A stretch of 64,000 bases of DNA. It comes from Bacteroidales bacterium. GTDB taxonomy: Bacteria; Bacteroidota; Bacteroidia; Bacteroidales; UBA932. The stretch is from NCBI GenBank assembly GCA_024401695.1, contig JAKSKN010000005.1:99796-163795 (forward strand), read 5' to 3'. The position numbers and the translations under genes are program-made. The notes beneath the pieces were generated by a model that had not been told where the DNA came from, ran no database searches, and saw only the letters and a list, made by a program, of their open reading frames with translations. This document shows, in pieces, positions 46,866-55,002 of the stretch. The first letter of the stretch is position 1. Each line of letters starts with the position of its first letter.

Positions 46866-46882
46866 TAAATATACGAACAATT
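46866..46882 (-). promoter_or_regulatory. Operon promoter, half of an inverted pair
   Basis: On the minus strand this reads AATTGTTCGTATATTTA, with a TATATTTA box close to TAnnTTTG, about 45 bases before the ATG at 46821. It drives the 15 kb kinase-to-PEGA operon. Its near-identical partner faces the other way at 46930-46945. Confidence 0.5.
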
Positions 46883-46929
46883 CTTCATTTAAGGATGAAA
46901 TGTTGCTGAAATCGAATGAAAACATATGA

Positions 46930-46945
46930 AATTGTCGTATATTTA
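46930..46945 (+). promoter_or_regulatory. HNH gene promoter, half of an inverted pair
   Basis: Reads AATTGTCGTATATTTA, the same motif as the operon promoter with one base fewer. The HNH start is 35 bases downstream. Two mirrored copies 47 bases apart suggest one regulator controls both directions. Confidence 0.5.
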
Positions 46946-46979
46946 AGCATCTTTTCGTAACTAACTCACCAATAGTGCC

Positions 46980-48065
46980 ATGGAAGATGTCGTCTCAACA
47001 TATAATGAGACCAGAGAATGTGACTACAAAGACCGTCATTATTCGGTTCGAAATAATGGCGCAATTTATCGTCATCCAAAGAAAGGATGTCGGGCTACCA
47101 AACTTGACAACATATGGACATTTGGGACTAAAGATGTTAAGAGTGGATACATGCTTTACGGTGGCGTCAGGGTTCATCAGGTAGTTGCCACGGCATTCCA
47201 CGGAGTTCCAGAAGACCCGAACATGGTTGTAGATCATATTGACACAAACCGCTGCAATAATCGTCCTGAAAACTTGCGATGGCTAACCCGTTTGGAGAAC
47301 GTACTTAACAACCCCTTCACACGTAAGAGAATCGAGTTTCTATGTGGCTCGATCGAAGCCTTTTTAAAGAATCCCGCAATCCTTCGTCAGTCATCTGCCG
47401 AACCAAATACGGTGTGGATGCGCACTGTCTCCAAAGAAGAAGCAGCTAAGTGCCTTAGGAACCTTACTCGCTGGGCTGAAGAGGACAAGAAACTTGAAAA
47501 CACCAAACCATCAGGGAACGGCATTGGAGAATGGATTTATCAAGATGGAGACAAGAAATCCGATGGCTTTGGAGAACCCTGGGATAAAGATTGGAATCAC
47601 CAGGAATATCGTACTCAGTGGCAAATTCAGAAAGAGCAGATTGAGAGAGAAACACAGGCTTATTTTGAGGCCCAGTTAGCACTAAAGCCTTCCCTTACGC
47701 CCGGAGCGATGCAGCGTGAATGGAAGATACCTACTGAATTCCCGCTTTGCCCTCAAAAACCTTCTTCTTCCCCACTGCAAGACTATCTTGTCAATCTCAA
47801 ACCTAGCGAGATTTACTGTCACAACGATGTTTATGAATCTCCTATCCTAAAGGCGGAATTGAGTGTAGATGGGCAGAAAATAGCCGTGCTCTGCACTACG
47901 AGCGGAGCAACAAATTTTGCACTGTCAGAAATCACATTTGAGGACGGCCAATATGTGCATACAAGTGTGAGAACATTCTTTAGTGAAGAAGGTGCTGAGA
48001 AGTATTACACAATCTCGCTTGGGAAAGAATGGGCAGGTGGAGATGTCTTTGAAGACTTCTGTTAA
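46980..48065 (+). CDS. HNH endonuclease domain protein
   Basis: 361 residues. An N-terminal recognition-like region (RHYSVRNNGAIYRHPKKG, of the NUMOD type) precedes an HNH core: VHQVVATAFHG, MVVDHIDTNRCNNRPENLRW. The rest (about 130-361) is charged and helical, then beta-rich, without a known match. HNH proteins of this plan occur in phages and mobile elements as homing or nicking enzymes. It is divergent from the kinase operon and may be co-regulated with it. Confidence 0.8.
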   Translation: MEDVVSTYNETRECDYKDRHYSVRNNGAIYRHPKKGCRATKLDNIWTFGTKDVKSGYMLYGGVRVHQVVATAFHGVPEDPNMVVDHIDTNRCNNRPENLRWLTRLENVLNNPFTRKRIEFLCGSIEAFLKNPAILRQSSAEPNTVWMRTVSKEEAAKCLRNLTRWAEEDKKLENTKPSGNGIGEWIYQDGDKKSDGFGEPWDKDWNHQEYRTQWQIQKEQIERETQAYFEAQLALKPSLTPGAMQREWKIPTEFPLCPQKPSSSPLQDYLVNLKPSEIYCHNDVYESPILKAELSVDGQKIAVLCTTSGATNFALSEITFEDGQYVHTSVRTFFSEEGAEKYYTISLGKEWAGGDVFEDFC

Positions 48066-48070
48066 TCAAC

Positions 48071-48120
48071 TACCTTTGTAGTCGGAATTCGGTAGCTGCT
48101 GTAACATTTATTGTACAGCA
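48071..48120 (+). promoter_or_regulatory. Promoter and structured leader of the lysis amidase gene
   Basis: TACCTTTG (48071-48078), then the leader GGAATTCGGTAGCTGCT and a hairpin GCTGTA...TGTACAGC (about 48097-48119) that ends four bases before the ATG. The same leader type precedes the gene at 52445. Confidence 0.6.
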
Positions 48121-48122
48121 CA

Positions 48123-48719
48123 ATGAAAATCTTCATCGACAATGGCCATGGTCGGAACACGGCCGGGAAACGGAGTCCGGACGGACAATTTCTTGAGTAT
48201 TATTACAATCGCATCGTTGCGCGTCGGGTGACAGCAAAACTACAGGCGCTGGGCCTTGATGCTGAGTTGCTGGTGCCGGAGGAGGATGATATCTCTCTGG
48301 CGGAGAGGTGTCGCAGGGTGAATGCCTGGTGCCGGGTTAACGGGAAGGAGAATGCGATCTGCGTGAGCATCCATTTCAATGCCTACGGGAATGGTTCGGC
48401 GTGGACTTCCCCATCGGGATGGTCTATCTATACATCAGTTGGCAATACTGCTGCGGACAGATTGGCTGACTGCATCGCCGAGGCTGCTGCCGTGCATCTT
48501 TCATCGATGAAGTTGCGGGGTGAATGGTCGGACGGTGATATCGACTACGAGGAAGGCTTCTACCTCTTGCGTCACACCCTCTGCCCTTGCGTCCTGACTG
48601 AGAACGGCTTTATGACCAATGAGCAGGAATGCCACTGGCTGATGACGGAAGAAGCGATTGAATCAATTGCGATGACGCACGTGGACGGGATTGCCGGGTA
48701 TCTTCTGACATTGGAATAA
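48123..48719 (+). CDS. N-acetylmuramoyl-L-alanine amidase, endolysin-type
   Basis: 198 residues from the ATG at 48123, no signal peptide. Amidase_3 fold: IFIDNGHGRNT, the zinc Glu in FLEYYYN, ICVSIHFNAYG and the catalytic Glu in LTENGFMTN. Lack of a signal peptide and of a SPOR domain fit a phage or satellite lysin released by a holin. Such a holin-like gene is at 54249-54512. Distinct from the chromosomal amidase at 10831-11925. Confidence 0.9.
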   Translation: MKIFIDNGHGRNTAGKRSPDGQFLEYYYNRIVARRVTAKLQALGLDAELLVPEEDDISLAERCRRVNAWCRVNGKENAICVSIHFNAYGNGSAWTSPSGWSIYTSVGNTAADRLADCIAEAAAVHLSSMKLRGEWSDGDIDYEEGFYLLRHTLCPCVLTENGFMTNEQECHWLMTEEAIESIAMTHVDGIAGYLLTLE

Positions 48720-48737
48720 TTCTTTCCTTATATACTC

Positions 48738-48770
48738 TTGTTGTCAGAATGAAAATTATTTGTACCTTTG
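48738..48770 (+). promoter_or_regulatory. Promoter of candidate small RNA
   Basis: TACCTTTG at 48763-48770 with TTG at 48741-48743 (spacing 19). No start codon with a usable frame follows before the terminator at 48845-48870. Confidence 0.6.
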
Positions 48771-48776
48771 CAGAGT

Positions 48777-48870
48777 CAAAGGGGAATTCGCAGAAGGGAT
48801 GACAACCCTTACGGTTTAACAGCCGTTTCGAGCCCCAGCCTTCTAACCACCGCTCTGCGGTGGTTTTTTA
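48777..48870 (+). ncRNA. Candidate structured small RNA of about 95 nt
   Basis: Between a full promoter and an intrinsic terminator. Internal hairpins: GGGATGACAACCC (48796-48810 region), ACGG...CCGT, and GGGG near the 5' end able to pair with CCCC before the terminator. AGAAGG can also pair with CCTTCT, giving a tRNA-like outline without the arms of a true tRNA. No known family is recognised. It lies between the endolysin gene and a convergent gene. Confidence 0.45.
48845..48870 (+). terminator. Rho-independent terminator
   Basis: AACCACCGC (48845-48853), loop TCT, GCGGTGGTT (48857-48865), then a T run to 48869. It ends the candidate RNA and possibly the amidase transcript. Confidence 0.9.
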
Positions 48871-49287
48871 TTGTTCTGTCGAAGGTACTATGGCTGACAA
48901 ACTGTATTGAACTTTGTCCTGATTGGACTTCTGGACGCCTACAATCAATTTGACGTCGTCATGCCGCATAATCAAAAGCTTTTCGAAACTCTTCTGATTC
49001 TTGTCATACGGTTTGGTTGGCTTCTCTTCAATGAGAACCGCTTTTTGCAGGACTTCTGTCAAACGAAATACAGCAAGAGTCGATTCATAACGCCTCGCCG
49101 CCTTGTTGTAAGTTTCATTGATGGAAATGAACTTTACCAGGATATAGTCTTGAAGATTGTCATTCCAAACTTTCTTCTCAGGATTCTCAGAAATCCAATG
49201 AGCATAGAAATCCTTGATAACCTTCTCTCGCGCTTTGATATCCTCCTTCGTGATACCTTGTGGTATGTTCAATTCCGTCGTTTCCAT
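48868..49287 (-). CDS. Conserved hypothetical protein of Bacteroidota elements
   Basis: 139 residues from the ATG at 49287. The 46 codons upstream in the same open frame lie in GC-rich non-coding sequence and precede the promoter. Contains ITKEDIKAREKVIKDFYAHW and SINETYNKAARRYESTLAVF, a family I recall as widespread in Bacteroides genomes without known function. TATCTTTG (minus strand, 49294-49301) sits seven bases before the ATG, so the message is almost leaderless. Confidence 0.75.
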   Translation of the reverse strand: METTELNIPQGITKEDIKAREKVIKDFYAHWISENPEKKVWNDNLQDYILVKFISINETYNKAARRYESTLAVFRLTEVLQKAVLIEEKPTKPYDKNQKSFEKLLIMRHDDVKLIVGVQKSNQDKVQYSLSAIVPSTEQ

Positions 49288-49714
49288 ATGATGCAAAGAT
49301 ACTGCTTTTCGCGTAATCTCAGCGCGATTTTTCAAAATAGGTACTCGGTCGTGTTCCTCCGCTAACGCTGCGTCACACCACCGACCTTCTCCCCGCTCCG
49401 GTCGCTGCGAGAGAAATGTCCGCAAGCGGCCATTACACTCGCAGTCGCTCCCTCCGCATTAACAACAAAGCGGTGTCGGTCAGCCTCCGGTTGTTCCGCT
49501 ACGCTCCACAATCCTCGCCTCACCGACCCTGTTTATTGGCTCCAGGCGGGCAAGACTGTTGACATCAGCCGCTGCGCGTCTGAGTCCACAGACTTGCTTC
49601 CGCCTTCCGCACTGCCTCGGCTGCTTCGCAGCCTGCGGCTTTCCCCGCCCTCCCGCCCTGCGGGATGCCGACTACCGGCTGCCGCCGGTCATCGTGCTGC
49701 CGTTGTTATCAGGG

Positions 49715-50242
49715 ATGTTGTTGTCAGTGGTAGTAGTGTTCTGCGATTGTCCTGCCAGCGCGAGCGTGGTTATCCTATATGTGGCGGTAGTGCTTATGCT
49801 CTTATACCATATCAGAAGACAAGCCGCTTATCCCCTTTATCCTCTACTGGTATTACTGCTATTGGGGATTTTGAGCCTTTTGATGATTCCCGCCTTCGGC
49901 GAAATTTTGCGTCAGTGGGATGCGAAGGTCAGTGCAGGGCCTCCGTTGTCGAGCACTCACTACGGCCCACAGCGTCAGTGCAGTGCGGAGAAAGGAAAAA
50001 GGTCAGCTGCGGTCGGTAAGTCGGCCTACGGCCGCCATACCCACCTTGCTGGGTCAAATATGCTCCTCTACGTCGGCGGAGCCGCCGCAGAAGAGCAGGA
50101 TAATAATGGAAGAAGGTATGCGAGACAGAGTCGGCTGACGCCGCCTCAGACTCGCATCCTATATGCCCCCAACCCCCGAGGGGAGATAAACGGCCAGGCA
50201 CCTCCCTTCGACTCACCGGCAGTGCAGTGCGCCGCGAGTTAA
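49715..50242 (+). CDS. Possible small hydrophobic protein inside the structured region
   Basis: From the ATG at 49715 (AGGG just before it) the first 70 residues are strongly hydrophobic with two or three potential helices (MLLSVVVVF, VVILYVAVVLMLLYHI, LYPLLVLLLLGILSLLMI). The remaining ~105 residues are low-quality sequence from hairpins. It could be a real membrane peptide with a random tail, or chance. Weakly supported. Confidence 0.2.
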   Translation: MLLSVVVVFCDCPASASVVILYVAVVLMLLYHIRRQAAYPLYPLLVLLLLGILSLLMIPAFGEILRQWDAKVSAGPPLSSTHYGPQRQCSAEKGKRSAAVGKSAYGRHTHLAGSNMLLYVGGAAAEEQDNNGRRYARQSRLTPPQTRILYAPNPRGEINGQAPPFDSPAVQCAAS

Positions 50243-50329
50243 CATAATCTATCGAGATTGTGTAACAGGTCGGATGGGGCCCCAACCCCACCGCCTGTTT
50301 TCGCTCCGCACACAATCTAGATTATGTAT
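50242..50329. repeat. 88-bp nested inverted repeat (cruciform)
   Basis: Outer arms ACATAATCT (50242) and AGATTGTGT (50255-50263) pair with ACACAATCT (50310) and AGATTATGT (50319-50327). Inner stems AACAGG (50264-50269)/CCTGTT (50294-50299) and TGGGG (50275-50279)/CCCCA (50286-50290). Each outer arm is itself a near palindrome. Could be an origin, recombinase site or RNA stem. Confidence 0.65.
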
Positions 50330-51508
50330 AACTAGCTGTGTCAGTGCGTTGAAAGACCGTCATTGAGTGTGCCTGTCCGAAGAGTCCGCCGCTGTCAGGA
50401 GCGGCGCTCGTCAGGAGGAAGGCACCCCTTTTCCTCGTCCTCGCGCCGCGGACTGCTGTCGCAGTCCATTTACCGCATCACACGCTATGACCGTCAGTGC
50501 TTATGTGAGTGTCCGTTCCCCGCTCGTGGGCGGCGGACTCTATGCCCTTCGGGCGGGTCGCTGCGGCTGTGACCCCTTGTCGCTCGCAGGCTCCCGACAA
50601 AGAGTCAAGAGCCTCCGCTCCTCGGTAAGGCTTCGCCTTGTCTTTTATACTGCTCGCTTGATCCTCTCCAGACGTGTGCTGCACTGCGTTCCGCACACCT
50701 CTTCCGAGGGCTCGCAGGAAAGCGAGACTGTTCCTTCCGCTGTCGCTCCAGTCACAGACTCGCAGGTGGTATCGCTGCGCGATGTGTTTATGTCCGGTCA
50801 CGCTATTCGCCGCTGCGGTCAGTTCCCTCGTTACGCAGAGACTGTCCGCATTCCGCTCGTACCTCGCTCCAGCGTACAGACTCTGCTACGCTCCACGGCT
50901 TTCCGCGGAGTCATCTGAGCCTTCCGGCAAAGGCTTCGTTCCTCAGCCCTTGCCTCCAGTCTCATCTGCCTTGACCGCTCCAAGCCGCTCCGCTTCCACT
51001 CGGTCACTCACCTCGCGTCGGCGGCCGGACTCTCCCGTCCCAACGCCGTTACCGTTGTGCTTCTTTTCGAGATTCTGTGCCAGTGGCGGAGTCACCGTCA
51101 TCTCTCGCATCAGCGTTTATGCGTCCGCCACCTGCCGCGCCGTACCGGCTTGCCTGCTCGCGATTTCTGTCCCTCCGGCTTCACGGCTGACGCCGTCAAG
51201 CCTACGCTCCAGAAACCGCCGAGCCCGCCCACACTGACGCACGCCCCCAGGTCGTGCCGGAATCGACCGGCATCACCCGCGCGACCGGGACCACGGAAGA
51301 TAAATCTGTTTCATCAAGGGCGGCTCCGCCGCCGTTGCCTTTATCGAGGATTTTCGCTATCTTCGCATACAAGGGATGCCGGTAAAGTTCTTGCCTATTC
51401 ACTTGCTTGCTTTTTACTCAATCGCAGCCCCCTATGAGCTACCTATGAGTTCAAGACTTTACCCCCTCGGCCCCCCTCCTGGGGCTGATATTCTGGCTTA
51501 AGTCCCTT

Positions 51509-51544
51509 AGCCTCCCAGACGCTCTTGGTCAAGGAGGCTTTTTC
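51509..51544 (+). terminator. Rho-independent terminator
   Basis: AGCCTCC (51509-51515) pairs with GGAGGCT (51533-51539), followed by TTTTT. It closes the structured region. Confidence 0.8.
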
Positions 51545-51556
51545 CGTATTATATAC

Positions 51557-51588
51557 TTGATGTATTTGCCATAGTATCAGTATATTTG
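51557..51588 (+). promoter_or_regulatory. Promoter of the first structural-like gene
   Basis: TATATTTG at 51581-51588, TTG at 51557-51559 with spacing 21. The ATG of the next gene is at 51619. Confidence 0.6.
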
Positions 51589-51618
51589 CATTACTTATTT
51601 CATCCTATACTTTAAGAT

Positions 51619-52332
51619 ATGCCAAGATACATTCCAAATGCTCAAATCTCAGACTGCTGGGCCTCTGCAGGCGATGTTACTTTCTTCCATCGTGACGGCA
51701 TCTGCTATTGGAAGAAGAAGGCCGTCTGTGAGTTCAAAGGTACTCCGGGACAATTGGACCAGGCCGAACTTCACCATCGAGCACTGGAGGCATGGAGAGG
51801 TTTGGATCACGAGACGCAGTTGCTCTGGAGTGAGTATGCCGCAACTGTCGAGAGTCATCGGCCACCGTTCGACTCTTCATCGCATATCTCAGGACACAAT
51901 CTATTCGTGAGTGCATACCACGGATTTGCGCAGCTGGGTGACGAGCACGTTCCCTCGCCCGCATCCTGCGAGAGTTTCCCGGTATTCTTTGCCGAGTTCT
52001 CCAGTGTCGAGGCTGTCGGCGACTCGGACCTCATACTGAATATGCACGTCATTCTTGGTGCCACCCTGAAGCCAGAACGATATCGGCTGATGACGAAGAT
52101 ACAGCTCACAAATCCGGGGCAAGGCCGGCAACCAGGATTTATGCGCAGCCATATTGCCTCAGAAAACTGCACAGGTAACGACTGTATTGTTCAGGTGCCG
52201 GTGTCAGATTACAAATCAAAATGGGGACTCGGCCTGCACTCATATCAGGTCCATATGCGTTACCTTTTGATAGACTCGGAGACCGGTTACCGGTGCAATT
52301 TCAAGAAGTTGTCATTCGTGATTGAGTTCTGA
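51619..52332 (+). CDS. DUF6266-like structural-type protein, paralogue 1
   Basis: 237 residues. Shares a plan with the genes at 52445 and 54999: a start motif with WASAGDVTFFHRDG, a helix with a Gln-Leu-Trp-centred pattern (AWRGLDHETQLLWSEYA), and ISGHNLFVSAYHGFAQLG, then a beta-rich region. This resembles the DUF6266 type of Bacteroidota proteins. Function unproven. Neighbouring lysis-like genes suggest virion or surface-appendage components. Confidence 0.55.
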   Translation: MPRYIPNAQISDCWASAGDVTFFHRDGICYWKKKAVCEFKGTPGQLDQAELHHRALEAWRGLDHETQLLWSEYAATVESHRPPFDSSSHISGHNLFVSAYHGFAQLGDEHVPSPASCESFPVFFAEFSSVEAVGDSDLILNMHVILGATLKPERYRLMTKIQLTNPGQGRQPGFMRSHIASENCTGNDCIVQVPVSDYKSKWGLGLHSYQVHMRYLLIDSETGYRCNFKKLSFVIEF

Positions 52333-52401
52333 AAAATACTTAAAGTCAAACTATAAGTAAAATAGTGTAATACATTTATACATAGATATTACATTATTTC
52401 T

Positions 52402-52443
52402 TATATTTGCAACGGATTCGGTGGCTGCTACAAGAAATTGTAG
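52402..52443 (+). promoter_or_regulatory. Promoter and structured leader of paralogue 2
   Basis: TATATTTG at 52402-52409, then GGATTCGGTGGCTGCTACA and a hairpin CTACAAGAAATTGTAG that ends one base before the ATG at 52445. Leader is near-identical in type to 48084-48120. The hairpin occupies the ribosome-site position, so translation may be controlled. Confidence 0.6.
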
Positions 52444-52444
52444 T

Positions 52445-53497
52445 ATGAAAGTCGTACCATCCATCGCATTCGGAGATTTCTCCGGTTCAGCCGGAGACGT
52501 GACGGCCCGCAGTATCGGAGGCCGAACAATTCTCAACCACAAAGCATATCAGAACAAAGTAAAGAGCGCAGCACAGTGCTCTTCTAGAAATACTCTGTCC
52601 AAAGTTTCCCGGGCGTATAAGCAGCTTACCGATTCCCAAATGAAAGCCTGGGGAGCTTTGGCTGAGCATCTCAAAGGTATATCCACTTTCGGCAAGGCGG
52701 CAGAAATGACCGCCCACAATGCGTTTGTTCGCATCAATGCCAACCGAGAAATGGCTGGCGAGGGTATGCTTGTCGATGCTCCTGATTATCGTTGTGACGT
52801 TCCTGAGGTAGATTGGGACGCCATCTGGGTTACTCCTGTCCGCGTACTCTTCACCGGTATCGAGAACCCAACCGGCTCCTACAAGCTGGTCGTAAAGATG
52901 TCTGCCGGTCAGGGCGCAGGTGTATCGAAAGGATGGAGCAAGACCGTGGTTGTTTCACCTGGTATGGTGGACAACTGGGGCGATGCGGCATTGACCCAGC
53001 TCTATACCAAGAAAATCGGTTTCATGCCGGCTGTAGGTGACAAGGTGTTCATCGAACTGTACTGGCTTGACCCTGCAACAGGATTCGTGGGAGAAACGAT
53101 GCGTACGACTCGTGTCTGCATAACCGAGGAAGAAGCCCACGAGGAAGGCTTTGAAGAGCGCGTAGAGTTTACGCTCGACAATGTCAGCCCGGAGAGCCAC
53201 GTATCCAAACTGGATATAGATCTGAGCACTGGCGCACCTGCAATCTCGTTCGACACTGTCTGCCTCGGCCATAGCAATGTGGCATCATCTGAGGTCTACC
53301 CTGAAGATGGCGTTCCGACTTCAATGGAAGGATTCAGCTATGTGCTTGCTCGTGGTGCCAATGGAACCAAGATTACCGCACAGTCCTATCAGGTGCAGTT
53401 CATAGGCTCTTATAATCCTCGTATTGTCCTTGCCCATCGTGGCGGCTATTACGTCAAACCATCCGAAGTGTTCGGAACCGGAGTGTATTACAAATAA
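52445..53497 (+). CDS. DUF6266-like structural-type protein, paralogue 2
   Basis: 350 residues from the ATG at 52445, chosen because MKVVPSIAFGDFSGSAGDVT aligns with the start MKYVPSIAFEEMSGSAKGVT of paralogue 3. Middle motif SRAYKQLTDSQMKAWGALAEH and TAHNAFVRINANR as in the family. Two beta domains follow; the second (about 245-350, GFSYVLARGANGTKI) is an extra C-terminal domain not in paralogue 1. Likely a multi-domain structural protein; host function unknown. Confidence 0.6.
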   Translation: MKVVPSIAFGDFSGSAGDVTARSIGGRTILNHKAYQNKVKSAAQCSSRNTLSKVSRAYKQLTDSQMKAWGALAEHLKGISTFGKAAEMTAHNAFVRINANREMAGEGMLVDAPDYRCDVPEVDWDAIWVTPVRVLFTGIENPTGSYKLVVKMSAGQGAGVSKGWSKTVVVSPGMVDNWGDAALTQLYTKKIGFMPAVGDKVFIELYWLDPATGFVGETMRTTRVCITEEEAHEEGFEERVEFTLDNVSPESHVSKLDIDLSTGAPAISFDTVCLGHSNVASSEVYPEDGVPTSMEGFSYVLARGANGTKITAQSYQVQFIGSYNPRIVLAHRGGYYVKPSEVFGTGVYYK

Positions 53498-53511
53498 ATC
53501 ATCCTTGACCT

Positions 53512-54246
53512 ATGTTCAACTCAATAAGCAACAACTTCGGCGCTGGAACCATCCAGTTCAAGGACTATCAGGAAGAGAACTATGTAGTCCTTAATGCCAA
53601 ATTCATATACGACACCACTTCACCGGAATATCAGGCTGCTGATGTTCTGGAGATAAAGGTCCCGGACCTGATGATCGACCGCTCTGCGGATACCGGCGTA
53701 TTTGCACGCTTCATCGACAGGCAGGTAAGGCCAACCTACACGATGAACTACGACAGTGGTACCGTCATCCGCAGCTGGATAAAGGACAAGAACACAATCT
53801 GTCTGGAGAAGTTCGCTCCTCTTGAATGTGCGGACGAGGTTATCGTCTATATCCAGGCGATGTATGTCGGCAAGCACAAGGATTCTACGGCCACTCAGAT
53901 TACGAAGACCTACGCCACCTTTGTCCAGCCTACGAAATACCTCTATACCTCGGACGTCATCTGCGTCATCCACGAGAAATGGGTATTCTTCCACTGCACA
54001 TTCTCAAGTGTGTCATATGCCTACAGGGATTTGCCGTGGGAGGCTACTATTCAGGGCCTGCCAACAGACTTTGCTCTTGATATACCATTCCCGGGCGGCT
54101 ATTGCCAGGGGCACGACACAATGGATGGTCTTTCAGAGGCTCATATCGAGAACGGCGTATTCACCAACGAGGAAAGAGTGTCAGGCTGGGGTTCCACCGG
54201 ATATGAACCGTTCCTGTTCTTCTTCGCAGTTAGAGATACCGAATAG
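53512..54246 (+). CDS. Unknown protein in structural-like block
   Basis: 244 residues, beta-rich, no signal or membrane segment. Features MFNSISNNFGAGTIQFKDYQ, VPDLMIDRSADTGVFARFI and aromatic-rich DLPWEATIQGLPTDFALDI. No family recognised. It lies 14 bases after paralogue 2 and two bases before the holin-like gene, so it belongs to the same transcript. Confidence 0.55.
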   Translation: MFNSISNNFGAGTIQFKDYQEENYVVLNAKFIYDTTSPEYQAADVLEIKVPDLMIDRSADTGVFARFIDRQVRPTYTMNYDSGTVIRSWIKDKNTICLEKFAPLECADEVIVYIQAMYVGKHKDSTATQITKTYATFVQPTKYLYTSDVICVIHEKWVFFHCTFSSVSYAYRDLPWEATIQGLPTDFALDIPFPGGYCQGHDTMDGLSEAHIENGVFTNEERVSGWGSTGYEPFLFFFAVRDTE

Positions 54247-54248
54247 TT

Positions 54249-54512
54249 ATGGCACGTATGACACAGAAAGAGATGACACGTCTGCAGGGCATTATGGCCG
54301 TCGCATCATTTGTGGCGGGTGTAGCTATTGCCTGCCTGTGTCTGTTCCTGGTACCGCCTCCGGGAGAAATCTCGAACTCGGCCATCAGTATAGTCAGCGA
54401 ATTGCTTGTGCTGGCCGGTGCCATCCTTGGAGTCAAGACGAGCTATGATGCCAAATTCATAAAGATAGAATCCGACCTTCGGAAGAAGGCAGACAAACCA
54501 GATTTTGATTAG
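54249..54512 (+). CDS. Holin-like small membrane protein
   Basis: 87 residues with two hydrophobic helices (about 14-34 GIMAVASFVAGVAIACLCLF and 45-62 AISIVSELLVLAGAILGV) and a charged C-terminal tail (KIESDLRKKADKPDFD). This is the layout of class II holins, which release an endolysin through the inner membrane. Assigned by size, topology and the presence of an endolysin and a spanin-like gene; sequence similarity alone would not decide. Confidence 0.6.
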   Translation: MARMTQKEMTRLQGIMAVASFVAGVAIACLCLFLVPPPGEISNSAISIVSELLVLAGAILGVKTSYDAKFIKIESDLRKKADKPDFD

Positions 54513-54522
54513 ATCACTCGTG

Positions 54523-55002
54523 ATGAAAAACTTCATACTACTTCTCCTCCCGTTCCTCTCTGTGGCCTGCTCGGTTTCCCGGCAGGTCACACCACGGGAA
54601 CAAACCACGGTCGAAGTTCGGGAGAAATCTGTATTCGTCACGGACACGGTTTATGTCGAGCTTCCCAGGATTGTGGAGAGGGTGCAGACACTCGACACCA
54701 CTTCGGTAATCGAGAACAAGTACGCCAAATCGGCCGCTTCGGTATCGGGTGGAGTACTCGCCCACTCTTTGGAGTTAAAGCCCGTCAGAGAGCCCAAAAC
54801 CGTACAGAAAGAGATTGTCTACAAGGACTCGGTTATCGTCAGGGAGATAAATGTCGATCATTACATCAATGTTCCTGCAGAACTATCCGGGTGGCAGAAA
54901 TTCAAAATCAAACTGGGCGGCTACGCCTTCGCTCTGGTAATACTTTCGATAGTGTGTTTCACTATATATTTTGTTTCACGTTTTAACCATTCAAAGCTAT
55001 GA
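54523..55002 (+). CDS. Spanin-like lipoprotein
   Basis: 159 residues from the ATG at 54523. Lipoprotein signal with lipobox LSVAC (Cys about 15), a long extended/coiled middle (KTVQKEIVYKDSVIVREINVD in part), and a C-terminal transmembrane helix (AFALVILSIVCFTIYFVS). An outer-membrane lipid anchor plus an inner-membrane helix in one protein is the plan of a unimolecular spanin, the last step of phage lysis. The next gene overlaps its stop (ATGA). Confidence 0.65.
   Translation: MKNFILLLLPFLSVACSVSRQVTPREQTTVEVREKSVFVTDTVYVELPRIVERVQTLDTTSVIENKYAKSAASVSGGVLAHSLELKPVREPKTVQKEIVYKDSVIVREINVDHYINVPAELSGWQKFKIKLGGYAFALVILSIVCFTIYFVSRFNHSKL

Larger units (their letters stand above)
49330..51544 (+). 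other. 2.2 kb GC-rich, hairpin-dense region without convincing genes
   Basis: No frame here has coding-like composition; several overlapping frames on both strands are open merely because of GC richness. Many short perfect hairpins occur, often with TTCG-type tips: GCTGCTTCGCAGC (near 49620), CCCGCCCTGCGGG, ACCGGCTGCCGCCGGT, CGCCTTCGGCG (near 49890), CGGCCTACGGCCG, GGACTGCTGTCGCAGTCC (near 50449), GCCCTTCGGGC, AAGGCTTCGCCTT and ACGGCTGACGCCGT. It ends in an intrinsic terminator on the plus strand. A long structured RNA is the favoured reading; a decayed gene region is the alternative. Confidence 0.4.

Noticed and set aside
48785-48851. tRNA gene suggested by AGAAGG/CCTTCT pairing and a TTCGAGCCCC piece
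   Set aside because: D-arm and the 5' half of the T-arm are missing and the length is too short; recorded only as a structured RNA candidate.
50242-50270. A true dif site for XerC/XerD
   Set aside because: Only the XerD half (TTATGTTAA) matches; the XerC half does not.
50367-51437. Overlapping open frames of 100-190 residues in the GC-rich region
   Set aside because: They overlap each other in different frames, are rich in Arg, Pro and Ser from hairpin sequence, and lack ribosome sites.
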